Positions 1 to 12,999 of a DNA stretch of 64,000 nucleotides are shown here, one piece after another (position 1 is the first letter of the stretch; each line of letters starts with the position of its first letter). The DNA is from Anisakis pegreffii (lineage: Eukaryota > Nematoda > Chromadorea > Rhabditida > Anisakidae). The notes under the pieces are model-generated. The model saw only the letters and a list, made by a program, of their open reading frames with translations, did no database searches and had not been told where the DNA came from. Position numbers and translations under genes: made by a program. The DNA is taken from positions 62,001-126,000 of the forward strand of contig JAPYMA010000969.1 in assembly GCA_035041965.1 (NCBI GenBank), written 5' to 3'.

Positions 1-117
1 AAGAATATTGTGAAGAATATGAAAAAATGAAGACATGTGAATGTGATGCTTCAAAATCAGCCACATGAAAGCAACAAATGAAATTCCTCTAAAATAACGA
101 ATGAACTTTCTTTTCAG
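1..117 (+). other. End of an intron of the NHL-1 type gene
   Basis: This stretch ends in a TTTTCAG acceptor at 111-117 and has no coding match. The preceding exon, with the start of the RING finger, is outside the window. Confidence 0.6.
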
Positions 118-3100
118 ACAACCAAAGTTGTTGCCTTGTCATCATACATTTTGTTTGCCGTGTCTTGACAATTGTGCAGATGTTGTGCATCGTATATTGA
201 AATGCCCCGAATGCCGAGCTGAACATCCACTACCGTATGATGGTGTAAAATGCTTTCAAACGAATTATACTCTCACCGGCTTTTTGGATATTCATTTACA
301 AGCCACCGATGAAAATGCTGCTCAACTAGAGGCTTACATTCAAAGGTTTTTTATTTCACTTTTCACATTCTTATTCTTCGGATATCTGTTCAGCGGTGAC
401 GGTTAGGCTACTTCATTCCTGATGACTACAACAATCCTTATCGAACGAAATGTTCATTGAGACGGATAACACGTTATCACTGATAAAAAGGCGATTTACT
501 TCAACAGTGACGAATCGGAGTGTACTTTTTGAATGGCACATTAAAATGTTGCTGATTAGTTAATTAATCAGCAATTACACTCATTACGAGTTTATACCCC
601 TGTATTATCGTCAAAATCACAAATATCACATTACTCATGCATAATTGCTGATTATATCGTGTATCACTAAATAATGGATTGATACATCAAATGTGACCCT
701 GTTCCATACGACCATACGGCAACTCGTCACTGATCATTCATCAGAATTGCATGTACACATCTAATGCTACTGTTGCACACAAAACCGAATGATACTGACA
801 AAACATGCCATGCATTGTCAAAGTTCTTTAACATCACATCTAATAAGATCAAAAACTCCATCACCACCATTTCTTCACTGAACTGTCATCAAATGCATCA
901 GAACAAGCCATGCTTCATCTGCAGCATAGTAAATTATCTTAGCGTTCACTGTTTTACTAGCATAATCCGCACATAAAATCAAATTTACTCGCATCACACA
1001 ATATCGCAATAATCCAGCATTTTCTTTATCATTTCGTATTCATTTAATAACGCAACACATCTTCTTCTATCTCGTACCAGACAACATTTGATCATCCAAT
1101 GGTATTATTAACTTTGCTATTGCACGGAACATTTCATCACAATCGCTGAATCACTCATCGAATGACAATGCTTCACTCAGCAGATGATGAAATTCTGGTT
1201 AACATTCACTTGAACATCAGCTGATCGTCGCTTTTTTCGTCGTATTTACAAGTCAGAAATGCACGAAACAGATGTGGTCTCAGTGCTTTAGATGATTACA
1301 AAACTCATCAATTCTTATTTCAAAAAAGTATCGACAGTGAGATGTTAAAAACTTTTTTTGTGGTTATCTGTTTTTATTTGTTGGTTCTCAAAGTGAAACT
1401 GCTGAAGTCATACTTTGACAGTTTGAAATATTGTTGATAAGAAAAGTTTTAAATTGATACCGTCAAAACTTTTCACTGTAAAGTACAATTTGAATCTTAA
1501 TGAGTTGACGAGTAAGGTAAAATGTCACGAATTGAAGCGTTAAAATTGAAGGTATAATTTGGAGCGATGTAAAGTCTGTGATGAGAAAGCAAACCTTGAG
1601 GTGTGTGCGCATTGCGAAAGACGGGCATGTGCCGACTGTCGAAGTACCCATATGGAAATGTTAAAACGAGATCTTAATCGTATGCTTAATCAGGTGATAT
1701 TGTTTACCTTTTGGGGAAATTCAAATCATTTATTAAGTTTCATGCACAGTGAAACACAATTGATGATGGTATTACCCAAGTAAGAACTGCAGCAGCAACA
1801 CGAAAGCTTTGCGCACTCCATTTCTGTCATCAACCACTCGTCTCACTTGTCTATCCACAACGGAATGCGGTACTTGTCCAATTTTAGATTCTTCGAAAGC
1901 CGCAGAAAACACCAAAATCCGATTTCATAAGCAGTTCATTAGGGAGTTTTCGAAATTGGAGATTCAGTGATGAAGTTTGTTATTCAGTGTATGTCTGAGA
2001 ACCGGCGAAAGCCTATGTGACGCCTGGATCATATTAAAGGAAGAATTTAAAAATGAGATGAAACGAGTAATATGCTAATTGCAGAACAGCCCAACAACTG
2101 CTATCTTCATCTAATCATAATTCAATCATATGCACCCTAACAAATTAATGTTGTTCTATGCCCAAATCCAAGTGCTTTTCTCTCAGAGATTCAAGATCAG
2201 TATCGATCGTGAGATTCGAACGATCAGATAATGAACTGCTGAATGCATGAAACAAACATTCCATAATGAATTAAATTTTCAGTATGCTAAGTTGGGGGAA
2301 ATTTTTTCATGAAAAAAATCGTTTAAATGATTCAGGTGAAACGACTCTCGAATCGAATTACTGAAGCATCAGATGGCTTAAGCAAAGGAACTGAACTTCT
2401 GACGCTTAACTGTGAAACTACCAAAGATGAGGTTAGTTTTAATCAAATTCTGGTGTGAAATGATATCATTGCATCAGCTCAGTGCATAGAAATATCCTCC
2501 AGAGAATCGCTTACATTCAAAAGAATGAAATTCGCGTATGTTGATATGCTTATGCTTATTTCGTATGCTTATTTCTGTTGATTGATGACTGTAGTAATTT
2601 TATTGGTTTCTGTCGTGTTGGTGATGTAAATCGTCACCAAAGCATCATATTTCAGGTTAGAGAGTATTTTCGTCGATATTATCGTGAACTGAAGAAGAGA
2701 GAAGAAATGTTTCTGAACGAAATTGATACTTTTCATGCAACCGAAACTCGACTCATGCGGAATTTGAGAGATGTTCTCGAAATTGAAAGTTCGAATATGA
2801 GCGAAGGTTGATTTTAATTGATGATGACATCAGCTCATTTTATAATAGCTCATTTTCATAAATTGATAACTGTTCAAGTTGTTTATGGTCCTTTAAAGAG
2901 AGTCAGTTTCAAATGTTCTGTAGAAGGAAATGACGATCATTTGATTAGTGCTTTGAATGTGAGTGCTTTTTAAATCGAATTCAATTGAAGGGTGTGCGTA
3001 TCTTGAGGCAGCACTGAAGGGTGAACGTGAAATGGCAGATGCCGAACTTGCCAAGTTTAAGACTGTTTTCTCTGAGGGTCTCGAGTATTTGCGCAATTTT

Positions 3101-6100
3101 CAGGTATTCTTTCTTCAAAACTTGTACGAAACGCTAATTTTCATAGTGCACGTTGACAGTGAGTTGATTGAATATTTTGTGAGTGATCATAAGTGATTAC
3201 GAGAATTGAATGCAGAAGTTCAAACTGAATATTGAACACTTTTAAATCCACAAAAGTTGTCTAAGAATGTTGTTTCGGCTTGAAGTGAAAGTGATTCAAC
3301 CAGGAATATTCTCTGATGAATTCGTGCAGTTGAAAGAATCGAAACAAATGTCGCTTTGTTTACATATCACTTCATTCAGCACTGATGTGTTTGTTGTTTC
3401 AATGAGAAAAGTTCAAACCAGTTGCAACTGTTACGTTTTTGTGGTTCCATTTCTCAAGAACACGAAGCAAAAAGTTTGCTTAATGAAGATAATTCATGTC
3501 ATTTCGAAGTCACATAATTGATATTCTCTTAAAACAAACATTTACTGAATCTTTGATCCGCCTGCATGTCATTTACGTAACTGTTCAACACTGTCACATC
3601 CATTTGATCAACAAAAAAAAAGGTTTCAACATTTTATAAACATTCAAATTCCTCAGTCAAGTTGTTGTATTCACTGAAAACGATGAATAACGACTGAACA
3701 AACTCGAGATGACGTGTAATAAAACTGAAGGGATACTTTCGTATTATCGTTAAGCATTTCAACTGAACAATTTCAATGATATTGATGCGTCAACTGATTG
3801 ATGCAAAAAAGTCAATGAAGTGTTATTGGACATAGTACTTTCTGGAACTAGAATGCGATCGGGAGAATAAAGTTTAAAAGTGCTCTAGAGTATAGTTAGG
3901 TTCACTTCATTCACTTTGGTAATGTCCTATAAAAGAATTCACAACCCTGCACTCAGTACCTCTTATCTAAGGCTAAGTGCATCTTCATCTTGACGATATC
4001 TCATTTCCAACTGATAATTTCTTCAATTTGCAGTGAGTGTTTCTTAACGTAACTCTATCGTTTGCCGAGATCTGTAACGATTGGTGAGTAATTTGTGTGA
4101 AAACTTTTAGCCAGATGCTGAAGAACTGTTCTCGAAGAAGCTGCGTTTCTCAGCCGGTGATGACGCATCTAAATTACCGACAGCCATAGCGAATTTCGGT
4201 GAATTAACCGTATCGCTACCACAGTTTGCTGGTCGTTACCTGCCACTGGAACAGTCCTATTTACCGAGACCGATAAGGATTGGCTATGAATCGGATAATT
4301 ACAAATATTCATCACGCCGATCCGATTTCGACGACCTGAATCGTACACAAAACGATGATCGAAGATTGCGATATGGACTGAGCAGAAATGTTGACGATGA
4401 TAATAATGTGACGTCGATTCGATATCGACGAAGACAGCAGTTGGAAGAAGAGGTGTGGAATCGTTTACGAACGAACAACGCCGACGCTGGTCAACTCTCA
4501 CCAGGCATTCACAATCATGCGCCTGGTAACAGTCCGTGGAGTCGTGCGATTATCACTAACGGTACTGCTGGCATATCACCTCTGGACAGCACTCTCAACA
4601 CTAACCCTTCACCGATTCCATTCAATGCCACTGCACTCAGTACAACCGCTGAATTTTTGGAAGCTCCTGCACACCAAGTGACTAGCAGCGCATCGCCGAC
4701 GAATATCGACCATGCACTTATCCATGCCGCTAATCTTGTCAATAACAGCAATGAACACGACACTTCACAACCAGACGATCTATCAATTGCTGTACCGCAA
4801 GTGAACACTCAAAACGCAATGAATTCGTCCACAACCAATCAACGAAATCAAGTGAACAACAAAAATAGCAGTAAAATAATGAAAAGTAAAGCGATAGCTC
4901 AACCTTTGAATCCGTTACCGTTGCCATCACAGTCACACAACAAGCCGGAGTCGACTCGTAGGCTGTCTAACGCAGAAGCGCAGTCGACGCTATCGTCAAC
5001 GGCAACACCATCAACTGTTGGTCAGACTCAGAATACTCCACCTACGACTAGTCACAGTAACAATAATAATAAGAATAGCAAGAACAATCAAAACAAGAGC
5101 AGTAATGCTAATGCTAATAATAAAAGCAATAAAAATACAAAGAATGATAAGAGTAGTAGTGTATCATCAAAACGGCGTGCAGCACATTTAAGACAAGCGT
5201 CGAGTGATGATACAAGCTTGAATGAGAAGGTGGCACATATTCGTGCTGAGCACGAGAAACGTCGACAGCGAAATCGAACGATCGCTGCGGATCAGTCACA
5301 TCCCGAAATTGCACAAGCGATCAACAACAATCTAATTGTACCGATCACCACAGATCAGTCGTCACCACAAGAATTGAAGAGTGCTGGATCGTCGTCATCA
5401 ACAACGCACTCAAGTGAGGAGAGCGATAACGATCCACTGCCGATAGTTTCACATCCGGCACCGAATCGCTTTCGTATAATTTGTCGTTCAACTTCCGAAC
5501 AACAAACACCGAACTTCATACACGCGGCCAGCATTCAGCAGACCTCGAATGGCATTCAAACCACCACAAATAATGCCACTAGCAATAACACACCCATACA
5601 AAAACAAGAATCACTCAACGAAACATCATCACGACCAAATAGCGCAGCATCTTCAACAAGGCGTAATTCGAGCGCAACTCAGCCACCCCCGCAGACTCCA
5701 CCGCCACAACCGATTCCCATAGTGCACTACCCAGGTGAGATACCAGCATGGATTATGAAACGTCGTCAGCGTTATCAACGTTCTAAAACCAATCCAGATA
5801 TCTTAATAGCCTTATCACAGATCAATTGTAACAATACTAACAGCACTAATATTCCAACTACCACCTCACCTTCGTCACCATCAATAAACAATACTCGTAT
5901 CCAACAACTTTTAGCTGAAAGAGCAAACCGTTTAGATTCAACGACGCAGCGCTATGTTCCATTACCACCATCGTTGTATTCATCTGATTCAGCTGATAAT
6001 AACACCTCGTTTGATAACGACACTAATAATGTTATCTCATCACCAACTTCGAAAACATCCTATCAGCAGCAACCCATCCCACCCGATCGTCGTGCCCGAT

Positions 6101-7751
6101 TCAGGCGCCGTGCTTTTGCAATGGCTGCCGAACGAGAAGCGTCGAACGAAGCACGCTTAGAACATAAGATGCTTCCATCGAAATTTCTTTGTACGGTAGA
6201 TTATCAGTCAAAATGTAGGCCGCGTTGTGTATTCGGTAAGAAAGGCTCAAAAGAAGGTGACCTGAATTGGCCACGAGGTGTGACGGCGATAAGTGGTACG
6301 AATGAATTCGCTGTATGTGATAGCAGTAATCATCGTATTTGTATATTCAATACGCAAGGTCGTTTAATACGGTCGTTCGGTAAATATGGCAGTGGCAACG
6401 GTGAACTGGATTCAGCAGCTGGTATTTGCTCGAATCGACTGAAGCAGTTGATTGTTTCGGATCGATACAATCACAGAATCGTTGTTTTTGATCTGAATGG
6501 TCAATTCATCCGGGCGTTTGGCTCACACGGTCCATCCAATGGACGATTTAATAATCCATGGGGTGTGTGTGTTGATGAAGCTGGTATGATATATGCTGTT
6601 GATAAGGTTATCATTTCTTTATATTCACTTCCTTTTGATTATCACAAAGATATTATTTCATTAGATCTGCATTTAAAACCGATTTTTTATTGTCAAACCG
6701 ATTTATTGTTACTTATGGTTCATTCAAACATTCAGCTTATACTTCCAAATTGTCAGAACAGTTTTGGACAGCTCTGATGTTGCTCAGGAATTATTATGAT
6801 TTTTGTGATATGATTGATTTGAAATGAGAGGATGAAATTCAAAAGTGATTATGTAACGGGCAGCATTGAAGCAAGCCGCTGATAAGCTTTCAGGATAACC
6901 ATCGAGTGCAAGTATTCGATCCAAATGGACAGTTTGTCAGCAAATTCGGATCAATGGGTTCAGGTCCAGGTCAACTGCACAATCCACAATTTATTGCCTA
7001 TCATAAACAATCACAACATTTGTATGTCACGGATAGTTCGAATCATCGAATTTGTGTGTTCGATCATAATGGTAACGCTGTACTTCAATTCGGTCAAGAA
7101 GGTTTTCATAATGGTCAACTCAAATTTCCACGTGGCATCGCTGTTGATGATCAGGTTGTATTGCAGTTCCCTATTTTTTAGAGACTTTCACCACGTATAA
7201 GTTTCAACTTTGTTGAGCAACCGGCAAACCGGCGAATGCAATCCAAATACGAATTGATACGTTCACTGAACGATAATGGAGACAAAAACAGTCTTTTAGA
7301 ATGAAAAAACTGATGTAGTTTGCATAGCAAAACATTCTTTAACGCTCGCATTGTGAGATCACCTTTTAATTCACCTTTTAATTCACCAGTTCAGAACGAT
7401 CATTTAAAAACCAATAATTACAATGTGAAAACTTTGTACCATTTCTATTAAGAACAATTATTTCCATTTGATTGAATGAATCTTTCACTTGACAAAAAAT
7501 GAGCACATAAAAATACAAAAATTAAAAGCAGTGAAATATTTATTTGCTGAATCTTTTTGTAGGGCTTCGTGATCGTAGCGGATAGTGGCAATAACCGCGT
7601 GCAAATATTCTATCCGAATGGCCGTTTCATGCACTGTTTCGGTACGTGGGGCGTTGGTGTAGGTCAACTGAAAGGCCTTGAGGATATCGCCTTACTCGAC
7701 CATACAATCGTTGTGTCGGATCGTGAAAATCATCGAATTCAATTGTTTTGA
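118..7751 (+). CDS. nhl-1: TRIM-NHL RING-type E3 ubiquitin ligase, NHL-1 type (5' end outside window)
   Basis: Exons 118-345, 1552-1693, 2336-2431, 2656-2806, 2991-3103, 4111-6606, 6894-7154 and 7563-7751 join in frame to about 1,224 residues, stop at 7749-7751. The first exon holds the second half of a RING finger (PCHHTFCLPC then CPEC); the first zinc-binding cysteine pair must lie in an exon left of the window. Exon 2 encodes one B-box (CKVCDEKANLEVC, CADC, then H). Exons 3-5 are charged and helical, the expected coiled coil. The 2,496-base exon at 4111 is a long Asn/Ser/Thr-rich, probably disordered linker followed by NHL repeats; six NHL blades (motifs such as SSNHRICIF, RYNHRIVVF, DNHRVQVF, SGNNRVQIF) run to the stop. 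Known for the family: ubiquitin ligase with an NHL propeller for protein or RNA binding. The acceptors before 1552 and 2991 are weak (GAAG), so those exon starts are less certain. Confidence 0.9.
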
Positions 7752-7959
7752 TCTGTTTGTCTTGTTACTCTTTCAAGAAATATCTATCATTAAAGTGATA
7801 TTGTAATCGAATGTGATTATTGCAAATGACAAATAAGAAATTAGTTGTGAGATAGATATTTCTTATTTAATATTTCGAACGTGTATGTGCAAAATATCAA
7901 TTGTATGTGCTTGTTCGTTTTTTGAATTATGCTAATCGTAAGAATTTTATTGACAAGTA

Positions 7960-7965
7960 AATAAA
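7960..7965 (+). promoter_or_regulatory. Poly(A) signal of the NHL-1 type gene
   Basis: AATAAA about 210 bases after the stop codon, in an AT-rich stretch. It is the first perfect hexamer downstream. Confidence 0.5.
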
Positions 7966-8485
7966 AATTTATTGTTTGCACGTTCATCAATCCCAACTTT
8001 AGGCTTTATTTATTGATTTTTGTTTTGCAATTATCGATTGATGGCATTTGTGACATCTGGCTTTGATTAGGTTCAAACAAATGTGTTATTACATCAAATC
8101 CACCGAAAAAAATTGATTGCAGCAGACAAGGTTTGTTGCATACGCAAAAGAGCGATGCGAAAAGTTGTACTTTACTCGTCAACAATGTTCCTTCCATCCA
8201 TAAAACTCCACTTTGGTGTTAAATTAAGTTAAGATCTGTTGAACATAAGTTGCTGTTGAACATACATACAACTGATGTCGAGGATTTTTTGTAAATATAC
8301 TGAAGTCAACAATATGATGGATGTGCAATCAACAGTGCAAATTAAGGACGGCGCGATGCAAATTTTTGAAGTGCGATACTACTGAGAATTCGGTTTTCAG
8401 TGAGGATGACGATAGTTCTTCAAAAGAACCAAAATCAGATCTGATACAAAAATAGCGATGTGACAGATCAAACAAGTGATCACTC

Positions 8486-8614
8486 AGGAGCACTTACCAT
8501 TAGGAGCACTAAATGTAAGTGAAATGATTTTAAGTGCTGCAATAAGTGCTCTTAATGCTCCTAATAGGTAAAGTTCTCCTAATCCAATAAGTACTCCTAA
8601 CAGGTAAAGTTTTT
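8486..8614. repeat. Fold-back (inverted plus partial tandem) repeat
   Basis: The arm at 8486-8510 (AGGAGCACTTACCATTAGG...) is matched in reverse complement, with small gaps, by 8544-8580. A further partial copy of CTCCTAAYAGGTAAAGTT follows at 8594-8612. The arrangement resembles a degenerate MITE-like palindrome. No transposase and no clear target-site duplication are visible. Confidence 0.55.
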
Positions 8615-10520
8615 TAACTGAAAAGGCTATGAGCAAAGTGTCTTGCGTTGATCGAGCGTAATGGAAAATTTTATCAAAACAAATTGTTTCTGTAATGTAG
8701 GATAAAACTGAGTGAAAACCGCAATCAGTTGTAGTGAGCGAACAAATTGAATCGATGATCATGAATATATGACGAATATGTTGATTCAAATGAATCTGCA
8801 CGAGAAAACATTCTAATATGAACAAAGAATTATTGATGGTCGAGGGTGATTTGAAGGCATACATCTACATTTGACTGAGGAAATAGCAAAAAGCTTATTT
8901 CGCTATGTTTTGCTAGGTAGCGATAGCCCATCTGTGCATTTGACTTTACGCATCATCCGCTCGAAAAATAGAAAGCAGTCGTTAATACTGAGATGTGTCC
9001 ACAGAAAGCATTCATGATTTTCGTTCAAATTTCATTTCCATCCAGTTCAGATTTTCAATGATATATTGTTCAAATTCTACACCACTACCAAAAAATTATT
9101 TCGTTAGTGGTAAGACCGTGAGAGGCCGAATCAGGATTTTGATATCTTGTTTGTGGTTGTTTCCTTGTAGGTTAGAAATGAATAATATATTGACACCATA
9201 GGAAGTAGCAATGAGATAATTCCAAAGTTCCATGAATGATAAAATCATGTTCAGAGACTGCAAACTCATCACAAAACGCACTTACACGTCTCACATTTTT
9301 GAAGACACATTGAGCAGAGTGGTGCATTGCTGGTATAGTCGAAGCATTTGGACATCAGAAATCGAAACGTCCAGTTCGAATAGACTGCCGCAGATCCACC
9401 TTTATTAGTACTGTTATCAATATTGCCATCATTATCATACTTATTGTGATTATCGCAATTATCAATATCGTCATTATCAGAGCACTGTTCAACTGTGATA
9501 TGCGTATTGAGTGCAGTGAGACTAGAGAATAGACTGAATTGAAACTGTGCAAAGTTCTGATATATTCTCCCAACAACTGCTCATTCCACTACTACCTTGG
9601 AATTAATTTATTACTTCGAAGCGCAAACATATAAAATCGATTCACAACAATCAGTTTCACTGCATTACAATATCTATTCAGCAGGTTACTGGATTCACTT
9701 CAACAACAATAATTGATCATTGTTATTCTTCATTTTGTTGCGATGCTTTAATTAAGTATTTATCGTGATTTTTCTGAATTTGCTCTAATTAATGTCTGGA
9801 ATCTAAGGTCTTCATTGATTTTTATCAAAATGAATATCCTCATTAGGTTGATCATGTAACGCAGTACGGTTATCCTTGGGATCACAGGATCTAGCATATG
9901 CTCAATACGATAAATTGATCAGTGATGTCCATTTGAACGAATCAATTATGAGGTAACACTCAAGCTGATGTTTGTCGATCAAATTAGATGAAATTGATCA
10001 ATGAGAATTGAAAAAGACAAAAATTAAGGATGATTTATGAATATCGCTTCCAGTCGTTGCCTTTTTATTCTTGAAAGCTTTACTGTTTTCCATTTCATCT
10101 AACAGCAACTACACGCTTCTCTGGAAAACAATTTCACATATCCTGCTTGTTGTCATCATATTTCTATACGCCGCATTGCACAAAGCTATTGAATCCGATC
10201 GACTAATAAATTCCATCTTCGCTTTATTTCTGATCTATGTTTCAATCTGATATCTCGAATCGAGATGTCTCCTCGCCTGTTCATCTACTCGTTTATTACG
10301 TCACCTATCGTATTAGATTTACGAAAAATCAAAAATCGCATTAAATAAACGATATTCGCTCTTGAAATCAAAAATCGCATGAATCAAATGAAAAATTAAA
10401 AATTAAAAATCGCATGAGAAAAACTTTCCATTGAAATACTTTTCGTTGCGAGCCGTCTTTGTATTTCACTTGTTACATTCCAAACTCTGTAAAATGACAG
10501 GCTTACAAGGTTCAAAATTG

Positions 10521-10528
10521 CAGGCAAT
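10521..10528 (+). promoter_or_regulatory. Splice (possibly trans-splice) acceptor before collagen A start
   Basis: CAG at 10521-10523 followed by five bases and the start codon. Such short leaders are typical of nematode spliced-leader addition; a 5' UTR intron is the alternative. Confidence 0.4.
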
Positions 10529-12999
10529 ATGCGATTGACATTGATATGCGTAACGGTTTTGAAGTGGTTTATTGTTGATGCGAAACCTCAATTCGATACA
10601 ACTGCGGTGATTGCAATACAGAACCACTTGAACAAGCATTCAGCACAAATCGAACTTCTATTAGACGTTTGTTTTATGCTTGTGATTTTGTTGACTCTCA
10701 CTCTATGATTCAGTAATGTTGTGCTGAGATTCACGGCTCTAATTTAATAAACTTAAACAGTCAAACATCTTTCTTCTCTTTCAAACCATCATTGAATCAG
10801 TTTGCTTCAAGCGATTCGTTCAGCTTATTCTCATATTGCGTGATTTTTTAAATTCAGCATGTGAAGAACTTGCATTCACGCATCAGTGAAGTCGGTGCAG
10901 GATCCGGTATTCCAGGTATCGACGGAGCACCTGGCTTTCCAGGACATAAAGGCGAACAAGGTGTCTGTCTAATGAGAATTTCCAAGTGTTTTGTGGTGGA
11001 TATACATTCCAGCAAAAGTTCTCCAGATTATTCACAGTAATAGAATATACCAGCTACCCATTCGAAATAATGTGAGAAACCTACTGCAAAACAACAACGA
11101 ATCACAGTTTGAGAGAATGAATTTAAAGATTGATACGATACCTCAATTGACACAACTATGAGATGCACTTGAACAATATGAACCAAACTCGCTCAATGAA
11201 TATGTCCAAATAATTTCGCAATAAAATTTTGTTTTATTGAGGTGAACGTGGTCTCGACGGATTGCCTGGAAAACAAGGAATGATAGGTCTTCCAGGTGTG
11301 AAAGGTGATATTGGACCGATGGGACCAGTGGGGATGAAGGGAGAAATGGGATCACAAGTAAGTGCAAAAGTTTTGGAATGATACCTATCATTCGTAATTT
11401 ATTCATTCTGCAGTGCGTTTTAAAAGTCCATTGGTAAAATTTCAGATGCTAGCAAATCAAATCAAATCATTGATTAACTTCAACTGAATGAAATGACAAT
11501 GACATTGAACGATACTTTGTGGTCACCAATTGAGAACCGTTTTCGCTGCTGCCAAATAGACTTGTGATTATTATGTCAGAACTATGAGAAGGTGATTAAT
11601 GTTGATGCAATTTTTTAGGGATATCCAGGCGTAAAGGGCGAGCGCGGCTATCAAGGTGTACCAGGAGTGAAAGGAGATCGTGGAATGCCGGGCAGAACCG
11701 GTGAGCCAGGCATTCCAGGTGTGCCTGGAACAAAGGGCAACAAGGGAATGGATGGAGTTCCGGGAACAAATGGACAACCTGGGCCACCTGGATGGCCCGG
11801 TCGTAAGGGCGAAAGTGGTGTTGCGGGACGACCAGGTTCGTTGTGGATTTGCCGCGAAGTAGATCATCTGATATTACTAACCAAAATAAGCTGATATGAG
11901 ACCAATGAGATGCAGTTTCAGAAAGTAGGTGGTTATTGCAAAGCAAATCGTAGGGATTTTAGCGTAAGGATAATGATCTAAAAATAAAGGGAAATACGTT
12001 CGAAGAGAAATTGATAAATTGATCGCTACTTTTCATGTGCAACATGAGGCTCTTTGTGTATAATCAGGTTCGTAGATAGGCTGAACAGTTCTATAGCTTG
12101 TGACTTACTTGGGCATTAAAATGCATCAATTTACACTCATAAGGGCGCAAATTTTACAGTACTCATTTGATGAATTCATCATTTGCAAAGATGGAGATTA
12201 TCTTATCCCGTTGAACACTTGAAAGATCGCTTTAATCAGAATTAAACTTTAGGTTCTCCTGGCTTTCCTGGCAAGAAAGGTGAACCCGGAATACACGGTG
12301 TGCCGGGACAAGCTGGTCCTATCGGAGAGCGTGGAATGCCCGGTGCACCAGGTCTACAAGGCAAGTAAATTCATGGAATGAGTCACAGTAGCGTGTAACT
12401 AGCTCTGATAGAGCAAAAATTGTATCCTTCCACATTATCCGATATTATTTTCAGGCCTTACGGGACCGATTGGGCCACCTGGACAAATAGGACTTCCAGG
12501 ATTGAAAGGTGATATGGGTAATCCTGGTTTCCCTGGCGCTAAGGGTGATCCAGGTAAAGATGGACTGCCGGGATTACCAGGTTATTCTTAGATATTTGGA
12601 CGAACTGCTGCTGTATTCAACTGTTCTTCTTAGAACAACATGAATTCACTATCTTATTCAGCTTATTCTCAGCTTCTCCACTCTAGATATTCTTTAATGG
12701 CTATTTTCGATTCAAACACCAACAATATTATCTTTGATCTTCTGATCATGTGATTACCTTTTGCTCATTTTTCATATATATGATTCAAATATGACAGATA
12801 ACGTTCAGGATGGTTGGTCAGCGATAAAGGATATTGTATTCTTGCGTTAGGCAACTGTCCACCGTCGTTCACACAGATCAGTGCATATCAAGCTCATGTT
12901 GATAACTACAGATTTGGTGATTACACACTGGTGAAGAACGCTGGTGAAGGTGCTCGAGAGGAGCAGTTCGCACTTAGAGTTCATGCTTGCTGCAAGTGA
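10529..12999 (+). CDS. Secreted short collagen with CCK C-terminal domain (collagen A)
   Basis: Exons 10529-10666, 10858-10960, 11242-11357, 11619-11835, 12253-12360, 12455-12580 and 12809-12999 join in frame to 332 residues. Order: signal peptide ([18 protein letters not shown]), about 45 residues of heptad-like helix that may trimerise, then Gly-X-Y repeats from [10 protein letters not shown] onward rich in GxKGE/GxPG, then a roughly 60-residue non-collagenous tail. The tail has four cysteines ([14 protein letters not shown] ... HACCK-stop). The conserved N-terminal domain and cysteine blocks of nematode cuticle collagens are not seen, so this is not a classic col/dpy/rol cuticle collagen. 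It is probably secreted matrix material. Most collagen exons split a Gly codon after its first base (phase 1). The start is the first ATG, five bases after an AG acceptor. The exact family is not recognised. Confidence 0.85.
12361..12454 (+). other. GC-AG intron of collagen A
   Basis: The exon ends CTACAAG and the intron starts GCAAGT, ending TTTTCAG. Using the GC donor keeps the Gly codon split in phase 1 exactly as at neighbouring junctions; no nearby GT does so. Confidence 0.75.

Larger units (their letters stand above)
7752..10528. other. Intergenic region, no gene recognised
   Basis: The region lies between the NHL-1 type gene and the first collagen. It holds the 3' UTR of the former, a fold-back repeat near 8.5 kb, an ATTATC-like low-complexity patch at 9400-9480, and three spaced copies of AAAAATCGCAT near 10330-10420. 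Open frames here are short, have no splice context and match no family I know. The longest (8484-8864, minus) runs through the fold-back repeat. Confidence 0.6.

Noticed and set aside
2893..2960. Open stretch ending in a GTGAGT donor between NHL-1 type exons 4 and 5
   Set aside because: No acceptor gives a phase compatible with both neighbours; direct joining of 2806 to 2991 keeps frame.
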